Notes under the pieces: generated by a model
The model's database searches: none
The model's input: only the letters and a program-made list of their open reading frames with translations
Told to the model about the DNA's origin: nothing
Part shown: one piece after another, positions 1 to 6,061 of the stretch
Numbering within the stretch: position 1 is the first letter of the stretch
How the letters are laid out: the number at the start of each line of letters is the position of its first letter
Translations under genes and position numbers: made by a program
NCBI GenBank assembly: GCA_019247255.1
Contig: JAFAPJ010000604.1
Coordinates: 1-10,371, forward strand
DNA: 10,371 nt
Source of the DNA: Methylobacteriaceae bacterium
Lineage (GTDB): Bacteria > Pseudomonadota > Alphaproteobacteria > Rhizobiales > Beijerinckiaceae
Direction: 5' to 3'

Positions 1-75
1 TGACACGAATGAACCGGCTTTGTCGTCAAGTTGCCGGCAAAGGTCATCAATCATCATTCATCTTGGGCGGGAACG

Positions 76-120
76 GACCCAGACATGCTCGTTGACGTCT
101 TCGGGTCTATCACTCAATCA
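76..120 (+). promoter_or_regulatory. Possible promoter/operator region upstream of the 307-residue gene
   Basis: A TTGACG hexamer at 92-97 resembles a sigma-70 -35 box. The hexamer 17 bp downstream (CAATCA, 115-120) is a poor -10. An imperfect inverted repeat surrounds the -35 candidate: GACCC-AGAC at 76-84 pairs with GTCT-tc-GGGTC at 97-107, leaving a 2-nt bulge. The first 146 bases are clearly less GC-rich than the coding sequence, as expected for an upstream regulatory region. The promoter call is weak; the inverted repeat is directly visible. Confidence 0.22.
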
Positions 121-146
121 ACGCTTCATTAGCCGGGGGCAGGGCG

Positions 147-1070
147 ATGGAGCGGGGCGGGGCGGTCGCGTCCGAAGCGCGGGTGGTGAATGTGGGGCAG
201 GGCGTCTTCGCCCTGCGCTACGTGGGCAGCGCGGCGCGCCCCCGGGCGCCCCGCATCGCGGTCGATCCCGGCGCGGGATCGGGCGTCTCGCTCATCGCGG
301 CGCCCGGTCGCGCCGAGCGTGAGCTGCAGGCGCCCGGCGACTGCCTTCTGATCCGGGCCGAGCGCCCGGCGCGCGTCACCCTAATCGCGTCGGGCTGGGG
401 CGCGGGCGGCTCGCTCGATGCCGACGTCACGCTCGAGCCGCTGATCGGGCCGGGTCCGGCCGCCATGCAGGAGGCCGCGCCCGCGCTGTCCGTGGTCGCG
501 CATCTCGCCGGCCGAGGCGATGTCCGCTTCGAGGCCGGATCCTGGATCGGCGGCCCGTCGGGTCCGACCCGAATCGAGGGCCTGGCCCTTCATTGGTCGA
601 ACCGCCCGGACGACGTGGAGCTCCTGCTGACCGTCGTCAGCGAGGGCGCGCGGGGGCGGCGCCGCTTTCCGGCACGCCCGACGGGCGCCTTCGCCGGAAC
701 CCGCGGCGAGGCTGCACCGGTCGTCGCGGTCGAGATCGCGCTCTCGGGGGCCGGGGCGGATCGGTACCGGCTCGCCGGCGAGGCTCAGTTCCTCGGCGGG
801 CCCGTCCAGGTGCGCGACGGAGCGCGGCTCCGCTTCGCGAGCTCGCTGCCGGGCGGCGGCCTTATCGGCCTCAAGCTCGAGCTCGCGCTTCAGCCGGAGC
901 GCAGGAGGGCGGTCGCGCCAGAGGCCGTCGAGGTCCCCCGGCCGGGTTCCTCCACGTCGAGCAGGCCCGCGCCGACGCCGGCCGCGACCCGCGTGACGCC
1001 GGGCCGCGTCCGCCATTTCCGGCCGCCTGCCCCGTCGGGCGACGTCCCCCCTTCACCCGCCGCGGCCTGA
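147..1070 (+). CDS. Hypothetical protein, 307 aa, upstream of RTX genes
   Basis: I do not recognise this family. The protein has no obvious signal peptide or membrane segment. Residues about 10-250 look like mostly beta-structure: alternating hydrophobic stretches with many Gly, Val, Leu and Arg, and no metal-binding or nucleotide-binding motif that I can see. The last 55 residues or so (about 253-307) are Pro/Ala/Ser/Arg-rich and probably disordered. The ATG at 147 has only a weak purine-rich upstream stretch (GGGGGCAGGG), so a downstream GTG start is possible. The stop lies 47 bp before the first RTX gene on the same strand, with no strong terminator between them, which suggests co-transcription. 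From position alone it could be an accessory or regulatory partner of the RTX proteins. G/C-rich third positions and the long open frame support it as a real gene. Confidence 0.7.
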   Translation: MERGGAVASEARVVNVGQGVFALRYVGSAARPRAPRIAVDPGAGSGVSLIAAPGRAERELQAPGDCLLIRAERPARVTLIASGWGAGGSLDADVTLEPLIGPGPAAMQEAAPALSVVAHLAGRGDVRFEAGSWIGGPSGPTRIEGLALHWSNRPDDVELLLTVVSEGARGRRRFPARPTGAFAGTRGEAAPVVAVEIALSGAGADRYRLAGEAQFLGGPVQVRDGARLRFASSLPGGGLIGLKLELALQPERRRAVAPEAVEVPRPGSSTSSRPAPTPAATRVTPGRVRHFRPPAPSGDVPPSPAAA

Positions 1071-1117
1071 CCGGCGCGGCGCCACCCTGAATTTCGACTT
1101 CACCTGAGGAGCTGACG

Positions 1118-2107
1118 ATGGCGACCTATAATTACACGCGCACCGAGCTCGACGACACGCTCGCCGGATCGGGCGTGTCGGACGACGCCCGCCAGGAGAT
1201 CATCGCGACGCTGGAGCAGATCGGCGCCTACGGGTCGAGCGACGGCTCGACCGTGACGGTGAGCGCGGTCGAGGCCGGCGAGAACCCGACCGGCGGCTCG
1301 AAGGTCGTGGTCTACGGCGATTCCGTCTCGGGCGAGGTCACGGGCGTGCCCTCCGGCGCGGCCGCTGTGGTGTTCACCACGAACGACGACGTCAGCACGA
1401 CGATCAACGGCACGGGCGTGAAGGCGGTCGTGACGTCCGGCGGCAACGACGTCGTCAACGTGACGGGCGGCAGCGCCGACATGATCGCGACCGGCGACGG
1501 CGACGACACGGTGAGCGGCGGGGCCGGCAATGACGTCGTGATGGCCGGGACGGGCGACGACGAGCTCTCCGGCGGCGCCGGCAACGACATGCTGAACGGG
1601 GAGGACGGCGACGACACGGTCTATGGCGGCGCCGGGAACGACACGGTGTACGGCGGCAGCGGCTCGGACGGCCTCTACGGCGACGCCGGGAACGACCTCA
1701 TCTACGGCGACAGCGGCGAGGACACCCTCTACGGCGGATCCGGCAACGACACGCTCTATGGCGGGTCGGGCAACGATCTCGCCTACGGGGATGCCGGCGA
1801 CGACTGGCTGTCGGGCGGCATCGGCAACGACACGCTCTATGGCGGGGCCGGCAACGATACGCTGATCGGCGGGTCGGGGGCCGATCTCCTCAACGGCGGC
1901 GCGGGGAACGACCAGTTCTTCGCCGGGGCCGGCGACACGATCATCGGCGGGTCGGGCGACGACACGCTCACGATCAGCGATCACCGGGCGAGCGACGTCG
2001 CGTCCTCCGTCACCAAGAGCGGCACGACGACCGTGTCCTTCGGCGACGGCAGCACGCTCACCTACAGCGGCGTCGAGCACATCAAGTTCGGCAGCGACCC
2101 GTCCTGA
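1118..2107 (+). CDS. RTX (hemolysin-type) calcium-binding repeat protein, 329 aa
   Basis: A probable secreted calcium-binding protein. Residues about 126-286 contain 18 consecutive glycine/aspartate-rich nonapeptides of the GGxGxDxLx type (for example GAGNDTLYG, GSGNDTLYG), one of which is 8 residues long. In this family such repeats fold as a parallel beta-roll that binds Ca2+ outside the cell. Residues 1-125 form a distinct N-terminal region, acidic at first, then Val/Thr/Gly-rich and perhaps a beta-roll cap. Residues 287-329 are a short tail with two predicted strands. There is no Sec signal peptide, as expected if export is by type I secretion, but no T1SS gene lies in the window. The start is supported by GAGGAG at 1106-1111, six bases before the ATG. 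No enzymatic domain is visible, so a structural, adhesive or matrix role is possible. It is the middle gene of a same-strand trio. Confidence 0.88.
   Translation: MATYNYTRTELDDTLAGSGVSDDARQEIIATLEQIGAYGSSDGSTVTVSAVEAGENPTGGSKVVVYGDSVSGEVTGVPSGAAAVVFTTNDDVSTTINGTGVKAVVTSGGNDVVNVTGGSADMIATGDGDDTVSGGAGNDVVMAGTGDDELSGGAGNDMLNGEDGDDTVYGGAGNDTVYGGSGSDGLYGDAGNDLIYGDSGEDTLYGGSGNDTLYGGSGNDLAYGDAGDDWLSGGIGNDTLYGGAGNDTLIGGSGADLLNGGAGNDQFFAGAGDTIIGGSGDDTLTISDHRASDVASSVTKSGTTTVSFGDGSTLTYSGVEHIKFGSDPS
1493..1975 (+). repeat. RTX nonapeptide repeat block (18 units) in first RTX gene
   Basis: Eighteen 27-bp units encode GGxGxDxLx-like nonapeptides (residues 126-286); unit 17 is one codon shorter. Position 8 of the unit is often Tyr (LYG/VYG), unlike the second RTX gene, where Ser or Asp is more common. 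The units are diverged at DNA level, so this is a protein repeat rather than a recent DNA tandem array. Confidence 0.85.
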
Positions 2108-2120
2108 GACGCGGCGCGCT

Positions 2121-2138
2121 GAGCGGGGCGACCCGCTC
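2121..2138 (+). other. Intergenic hairpin between the two RTX genes (proximal)
   Basis: GAGCGGG at 2121-2127 pairs perfectly with CCCGCTC at 2132-2138 around a GCGA loop, 13 bases after the stop codon of the first RTX gene. The stem is strong and GC-rich, but no T-tract follows. It could be a transcript-end stabiliser, a partial terminator or chance in GC-rich DNA. Confidence 0.35.
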
Positions 2139-2168
2139 GGCCGCCCGGCTCTCAGGCCGACCAAGGCG

Positions 2169-2198
2169 CGGCGTCCGGGGCGCGAGCTGCGGACGCCG
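2169..2198 (+). other. Intergenic hairpin between the two RTX genes (distal)
   Basis: A 9-bp perfect inverted repeat (CGGCGTCCG at 2169-2177, CGGACGCCG at 2190-2198) flanks a 12-nt loop and is followed by a pyrimidine-rich stretch (TCACCTCCCTCCC), not a run of T. It lies 50 bp before the second RTX start. It may reduce read-through or protect mRNA between the two genes, giving the RTX proteins different levels. It is not a canonical intrinsic terminator. Confidence 0.35.
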
Positions 2199-2248
2199 TC
2201 ACCTCCCTCCCATCCGGGCCCGGATCGACCGGGCCGAGGAGAACTGAC

Positions 2249-3514
2249 ATGGCGGATTACCGGGGCACCCCTCAGGCCGACAGCTATACCGGCACGAGCG
2301 GGGACGACACGATCTACGGCCGCGCGGGCGACGATGAGCTCCATGGCGGCGCGGGCGACGACATCATCAACGGCGGGGCCGGCGACGATACGCTCTTCGG
2401 CGACGAGGGCGACGACGTCCTCAACGGGGGTGCGGGGGCCGATGTCCTGGACGGCGGGCAGGGCGACGACGTCCTCTCCGGCGGGGCCGGCGACGACGTC
2501 CTCTCCGGCGGCGCGGGCGACGATGAGCTGACCGGCGGCGCGGGTGCCGACGAGCTTGACGGCGGTCAGGGCGACGACGTCCTTAAAGGCGGCGCGGGCG
2601 ATGACGAGCTCTCCGGCGGGGCCGGTGACGATGAGCTCTCGGGCGGCGCGGGCGACGACGTTCTCGACGGCGGGACCGGCGACGACGTCATTACGACCGG
2701 GTCCGGCAACGACGTCGTCCAGGTCTCGGAGGGTTTCGGCAACCTGACGATCACCGACTTCGACCCGACGAAGGATCAGCTCGACCTGACGGCCCTGACG
2801 GGCGTCGGCTCGCTATCCGACCTGACGATCGTCCAGAACGGCGATGCGGTCGAGATCTCGGTCGCCGGCCAGGACGGGCTCATCACCGTCCAGGGCGTGA
2901 CGGTCGACGAGATCACGGCGCCCGGCATCGTGGCGGTCGCCTGCTTCGTGGCCGGGACGCTGATCCGGACGCCGCGCGGCGACGTTCCGGTCGAGAGCCT
3001 GGCGATCGGCGACCTCGTGACGACCGCCTCCGGCGCCCGTCCGGTCAAGTGGATCGGACGCCGGGCGTTCTCGCGCCGTTTCGCGGAACGCTCCCCCAAG
3101 GTCGTGCCGGTCCGGGTCCGCGCGGGTGCGCTCGGCGATAACCTGCCGGAGCGCGACCTCCTCCTGTCGCCGGAGCACGCGCTCCATCTCGACGGGGCTC
3201 TGGTGCCGGCGGGCGCCCTCGTGAACGGGCGCACGATCGTCACCGACCCGAGCCTCGACGTGATCGCATACCACCACGTCGAGCTCGAGACGCACGACGT
3301 GATCGTGGCGAACGGCGCGCTCGCCGAGACCTACGTTGATCACGGCAACCGGCGCATGTTCGCGAACTTCGCCGACTATGTCGCGCTCTACGGCGAGGGC
3401 GAGGCTCCGGTCGACGACCGGGCGGGGCGGGTTCACCCGACCGTCGCGGACGGGCCGGAGCTCGACGCGATCCGGGCGCGGCTCGAGGCGCGGGCGACCC
3501 GCCGGGCCGCCTGA
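2249..3514 (+). CDS. RTX repeat protein with C-terminal Hint_2-type domain, 421 aa
   Basis: A probable secreted calcium-binding protein with a putative self-processing domain. Residues 16-159 are 16 uninterrupted nonapeptides (GAGDDVLSG, GAGDDELSG and similar). Residues about 163-222 include the FGNLTITDFDPTKDQLDL segment, the usual cap after RTX repeats. Residues about 231-372 match the alphaproteobacterial Hint_2 pattern: the ACFVAGTLIRTPRG opening with candidate nucleophile Cys232, the V(E/A)xLxxGDxVxT segment, RPVKWIGRR, the block-B-like LLSPEHAL with His310, and a closing ETHD...ETYVDHGNRRMF. Hint domains are known to catalyse N-S acyl shifts that cleave or cross-link proteins. There is no homing endonuclease, no C-terminal Asn plus nucleophile and no downstream extein, so this is not an ordinary intein. 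The tail (about 385-421) is charged and Arg/Ala-rich. GAGGAG at 2236-2241, seven bases before the ATG, supports the start. Confidence 0.88.
   Translation: MADYRGTPQADSYTGTSGDDTIYGRAGDDELHGGAGDDIINGGAGDDTLFGDEGDDVLNGGAGADVLDGGQGDDVLSGGAGDDVLSGGAGDDELTGGAGADELDGGQGDDVLKGGAGDDELSGGAGDDELSGGAGDDVLDGGTGDDVITTGSGNDVVQVSEGFGNLTITDFDPTKDQLDLTALTGVGSLSDLTIVQNGDAVEISVAGQDGLITVQGVTVDEITAPGIVAVACFVAGTLIRTPRGDVPVESLAIGDLVTTASGARPVKWIGRRAFSRRFAERSPKVVPVRVRAGALGDNLPERDLLLSPEHALHLDGALVPAGALVNGRTIVTDPSLDVIAYHHVELETHDVIVANGALAETYVDHGNRRMFANFADYVALYGEGEAPVDDRAGRVHPTVADGPELDAIRARLEARATRRAA
2294..2725 (+). repeat. RTX nonapeptide repeat block (16 units) in RTX-Hint gene
   Basis: Sixteen exact-length 27-bp units without any insertion encode residues 16-159. 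Asp-Asp at unit positions 4-5 (GDD) dominates, whereas Asn-Asp (GND) is frequent in the neighbouring RTX gene. The block is therefore much more homogeneous and acidic than its neighbour and probably expanded separately. Confidence 0.85.
2429..2644 (+). repeat. Two-copy 108-bp super-repeat inside the RTX block
   Basis: Residues 61-96 and 97-132 are two copies of a four-unit pattern: GAGAD(V/E)LDG, GQGDDVL(S/K)G, GAGDD(V/E)LSG, GAGDDEL(T/S)G. The unusual GAGAD and GQGDD units occur only here in this protein and in the same order, 108 bp apart. This is best explained by duplication of four nonapeptides at once. Confidence 0.7.
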
Positions 3515-3539
3515 CGCGCCGCATCCGGCGAGGAGAGAA

Positions 3540-3562
3540 GGCCGGCGTCGACGACGCCGGCC
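3540..3562. terminator. Palindromic bidirectional terminator between convergent genes
   Basis: GGCCGGCGTCG at 3540-3550 and CGACGCCGGCC at 3552-3562 form a perfect 11-bp inverted repeat with a single A between; in RNA the stem would be about 10 bp with a 3-nt loop. It sits in the 57-bp gap between the RTX-Hint stop codon (plus strand) and the stop of the convergent minus-strand gene. Neither side has a long T-run. On the minus strand the stem is followed by a pyrimidine-rich TTCTCTCC, on the plus strand by GTCGTTG. Position and symmetry make a shared terminator likely. Confidence 0.65.
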
Positions 3563-3571
3563 GTCGTTGCG

Positions 3572-4852
3572 TCAGGGGGTCGTCTCGACCCGGACGGGCA
3601 GCATCACGAGGTCGCGGTCGAGCCCGCGGTCGCAGCTCGTCCAATTGAAGCGCGTCAGGTAGAGCCGCAGCGTCCGGCCCGCGACGTCGAAGACGGGCGA
3701 CGGGCTCTGAGGATCGATCAGCGACGGGTAGTCGTAGAAGGCCTGGCACTCCATCGTGCCGAACCAGGGGCGGAGAGGCGCGAGCAGCCGCGGCTCGCCC
3801 CAGGTCACGAGGTCTGGCGAGAGGCTGTAATAGATCCCGGGTGGGCGCGAGGCGCCGTTCGCGACCGAGAAGACGCCCGCGAACGGACCTGTCTCGCCGA
3901 TCCGGACGACCGAGCGCAGGATGCCGAGCTGCCGGTCCGTGCCGACCGGGTCGCAGCCGCCAGGCTCGCCCTGGTCATAGACGCCCGGGAGACGCGACGC
4001 GAAGGCGCCGCCCCGGCGGGCGAGCCAGGGCCCCTCCGGCGTCGCGGCCGGGGCGCGGAGCAGGCAGTTGCCCCGTACGCCCGGATATTCGGCCCAGCTC
4101 AGCGCGTAGAGCCAGGCGCCGTCCCGGACGATGTTCGTCGTCGTGAAGAAGCCGGTCCGCGGGGCCCGATCCGGATCGTAGGGGACGGGCGGCGCCGCGA
4201 CGACCCGCTCCGCGCGCGGCCGGAGCGTGAAGCTGAGTCCGTCCGGCCCGGCCGTCGCCGCGAGGATCGCGCTGTACCAGCAGCGTGGTCCGGGCGCGTC
4301 GGCGAAGCGGCATCGTCCCGGATGGCGCTTGCCCATGTATTCGTGGCTGACGAGCGCGAGGAGGCGCCCGTCCGGGACCGGGTAGAGCGCCTGAACCCAG
4401 AAGCGGTCGTCGAAGCGGGCGGGATCGGCATCCTCCTCGCCGCCGGTGCGGACCCGGCAGCGCGGCTGCAGGGCGTCGAGCGACGGCCCCGAGAAGGAGC
4501 CGTTCCCGTAATGCGCCGCGATGAGCATGGCCGAGCCGTCCGGGCGGCGCCAGGCGCGTGCAGGCGAGTCCGGGATGAAGTCGGCCGGGCAGCCCGCATC
4601 CTTCCAGCGAAACACCGTCTCGACCGGCCCGGCCGGCACGAGGCTCACGGACTGAGACCCCGCCGCGCCGGCCCGCCCGGTTGCGAGCGTGAGCCCGGCC
4701 GTCGCGAGCGCCGCGAGGAGGCGGGCGCCGCGGAGGGCGCTGCGCCGCCCCCGCGCGTTTACCGCGGAATCGCCGGCGTTGACCCGGCTTAAATCATCCG
4801 GCCGCCGTGGCGCGAATTTGCTCAAAATGGCGCGTCCGTCTTCGCGCTCCAT
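3572..4852 (-). CDS. Putative exported propeller-like protein, 426 aa, eight cysteines
   Basis: I do not recognise the exact family. After a long N-terminus, residues about 36-63 look like a signal peptide: twin Arg (RRSALR), a hydrophobic Ala/Leu core, and an AGA-AG cleavage site near residue 63. The RRSALR motif is Tat-like but not perfect. The mature part has repeated W/Y/G/D-rich beta segments such as YYSLSPDLVTWGEPRLL and YPSLIDP...LRLYLTRF. These resemble five-bladed propellers of glycosidase-like folds (GH43/GH32/sialidase-like), but I cannot assign catalytic residues. The mature part has eight Cys, enough for four disulfides, which fits an oxidising periplasm. The start is chosen at 4852 because AGAAGG (4859-4864) is six bases upstream; ATG at 4855 is too close and ATG at 4870 lacks a ribosome site. 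No usable start lies nearer the signal peptide. The gene is divergent from the pyruvyl transferase gene and may act on the same polysaccharide. Confidence 0.72.
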   Translation of the reverse strand: MEREDGRAILSKFAPRRPDDLSRVNAGDSAVNARGRRSALRGARLLAALATAGLTLATGRAGAAGSQSVSLVPAGPVETVFRWKDAGCPADFIPDSPARAWRRPDGSAMLIAAHYGNGSFSGPSLDALQPRCRVRTGGEEDADPARFDDRFWVQALYPVPDGRLLALVSHEYMGKRHPGRCRFADAPGPRCWYSAILAATAGPDGLSFTLRPRAERVVAAPPVPYDPDRAPRTGFFTTTNIVRDGAWLYALSWAEYPGVRGNCLLRAPAATPEGPWLARRGGAFASRLPGVYDQGEPGGCDPVGTDRQLGILRSVVRIGETGPFAGVFSVANGASRPPGIYYSLSPDLVTWGEPRLLAPLRPWFGTMECQAFYDYPSLIDPQSPSPVFDVAGRTLRLYLTRFNWTSCDRGLDRDLVMLPVRVETTP

Positions 4853-4882
4853 CATGGGCCTTCTGCGCATTCGAGAAGGCAA

Positions 4883-4909
4883 GCGCTCCCGCTCCACGGG
4901 GAGGAGCGC
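4883..4909. promoter_or_regulatory. Inverted repeat in divergent intergenic region
   Basis: GCGCTCC at 4883-4889 pairs with GGAGCGC at 4903-4909. An alternative pairing uses CGCTCC at 4890-4895 with GGAGCG at 4903-4908, because the left arm is partly duplicated. It lies in the 84-bp gap between the divergent starts at 4852 and 4937, so both promoters must be near. It could be an operator or a leader hairpin. No clear -35/-10 pair is visible. Confidence 0.3.
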
Positions 4910-4936
4910 GGCAGGAAGCATGGGGAGCTTCATCGG

Positions 4937-6043
4937 ATGCGGATCTTTCTTCTGGGCGCGACGCCGTCGATCAGCGTTCCGCCCGACGCGCCCTGGGACA
5001 CGAAGCTCGCGAGGACGGGCGGGAACACGGGCAACCAGGTGATCGCTCACAGCCTCCTGCGGGAGCTCGCCGTGAGCGAGGTGAGCTGGGACTATTCCAT
5101 GCCGCCCGAGAAGGTGGGCGAGGAGTACGACCTCTTCGTGATCGCGGCCGCGAACTTCCTTCACGCGGGCTGCGATCTCGGCGGCATGGCCCAGTATATC
5201 GAGGCGACGCAGCTGCCCTGCCTCATGGTCGGGCTCGGCGCGCAGTCGAACAGCTACGAGCCGCGCATCGAGCTGAAGCCTGGGACGGAGCGGCTCGTCC
5301 GCGTCGTCGCCGAGCGGACCCGATCGATCGGGGTGCGCGGACCCTTCACCCAGGCGGTCCTCGACACGATGGGCATCCGCAACGTCCAGGTGACGGGTTG
5401 CCCGTCCTATTACGTGAGCTGCGAACCCACGATCGCGATCGACAAGGGGCCGCTGCCCGAGCGCCCGAAGGTCGCGATCAACGCCTCGCGCGACGTCTAC
5501 CGGCATTCCTTCGACGCCGGCCACATGGAGCGGCTCGTTCGCGAGCTCGTCGCGCAGGGGATCGCCCTCGAGGCGGATTTCGTGGCGCAGAGCGAGGGCG
5601 AGGAGATCGTGCTCGCCGAGAACCGGGACGCGGCCGCCCGGGAGCGGGCGCTCGAGCGGCTGACCGCGCTCTTCGCCGGCGCCGCGCCGGACGCGGCGCT
5701 CCGGGACTGGTTCGCCCAGCATATGCGCGTCTATTTCTCCGTCGAGGATTGGGCGGAGGCGATCCGCTCCTACGATTTCGTCGCCGGGACCCGCTTCCAT
5801 GGCTGCATCCTGGCCTTGCAGAATCGGGTGCCGGCCTTCGTGATCTGCCACGACACGCGCACGGCCGACATGTGCGCGTTTCTCGGGCTGCCGCACGTCA
5901 ACATGACCGAGCTCGACCACGTCGACATTCGCGAGCTCCATGCGCGGGCCGACCTCGACGGACTCAAGGAGCGCTACGCGACGCTCTACCCGGCCTACAA
6001 GGCGTTCCTCGAAGGGAACGGGGTCGCTCACCGGCTCGCCTGA
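4937..6043 (+). CDS. Polysaccharide pyruvyl transferase family protein, 368 aa
   Basis: Members of this family (PS_pyruv_trans, CsaB-like) transfer pyruvate from phosphoenolpyruvate onto sugars of exopolysaccharides or cell-wall polymers as a ketal, adding negative charge; some members have other glycan roles. Recognisable segments are the N-terminal Gly-Asn loop GGNTGNQ (residues 28-34), a first Rossmann-like half ending in MVGLGAQS, the SIGVRGPFTQAVLDTMGI segment followed by VTGCPS, and the C-terminal half with FVAGTRFHGCILAL (GTRFHG at 284-289) and VPAFVICHDTRT. Length is normal for the family and nothing seems truncated. There is no signal peptide or membrane segment, so it is cytosolic, acting on precursor or lipid-linked glycans. 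The ATG at 4937 is preceded by GGGGAG at 4922-4927, nine bases away. It is divergent from the propeller-like gene and convergent with the large glycosyltransferase gene. Confidence 0.9.
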   Translation: MRIFLLGATPSISVPPDAPWDTKLARTGGNTGNQVIAHSLLRELAVSEVSWDYSMPPEKVGEEYDLFVIAAANFLHAGCDLGGMAQYIEATQLPCLMVGLGAQSNSYEPRIELKPGTERLVRVVAERTRSIGVRGPFTQAVLDTMGIRNVQVTGCPSYYVSCEPTIAIDKGPLPERPKVAINASRDVYRHSFDAGHMERLVRELVAQGIALEADFVAQSEGEEIVLAENRDAAARERALERLTALFAGAAPDAALRDWFAQHMRVYFSVEDWAEAIRSYDFVAGTRFHGCILALQNRVPAFVICHDTRTADMCAFLGLPHVNMTELDHVDIRELHARADLDGLKERYATLYPAYKAFLEGNGVAHRLA

Positions 6044-6061
6044 GCGAGCCTCGCCGGCTCA
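6033..6061. terminator. Overlapping GC-rich hairpins across convergent stop codons
   Basis: GGCTCGC (6033-6039) pairs with GCGAGCC (6044-6050) around a CTGA loop that contains part of the plus-strand stop codon. GAGCC (6046-6050) can instead pair with GGCTC (6056-6060), inside a TGAGC/GCTCA pair (6041-6045, 6057-6061). The structure covers both stop codons of the convergent genes. No T-tract is present, so termination here is inferred from position and symmetry only. Confidence 0.4.

Noticed and set aside
1..3. TGA at the very start as the stop of an upstream gene
   Set aside because: Nothing before it can be seen, so no frame can be assigned.
45..62. Short ATC/ATT-rich repetition (TCATCAATCATCATTCATC)
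   Set aside because: Too short and irregular to be more than local low complexity; no pairing or known site.
1100..2344. Minus-strand frame of 414 codons opposite the first RTX gene
   Set aside because: Its Val/Ala/Arg-rich near-repeats are the antisense image of the RTX nonapeptides; no separate ribosome site or family resemblance.
1493..2725. Tandem repeats considered as CRISPR or satellite DNA
   Set aside because: Units are 27 bp, in frame, without spacers, and encode RTX nonapeptides.
2939..3364. Inteins or mobile homing element
   Set aside because: The Hint region is C-terminal, lacks an endonuclease insert and C-terminal splice residues, and has no downstream extein.
4853..6031. Upstream extension of the minus-strand 3572-4852 gene to a frame of 819 codons
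   Set aside because: The extension lies wholly antisense to the well-supported pyruvyl transferase gene and has shadow-type composition (His/Arg/Asp/Val-rich). The ribosome site and signal peptide place the start near 4852.
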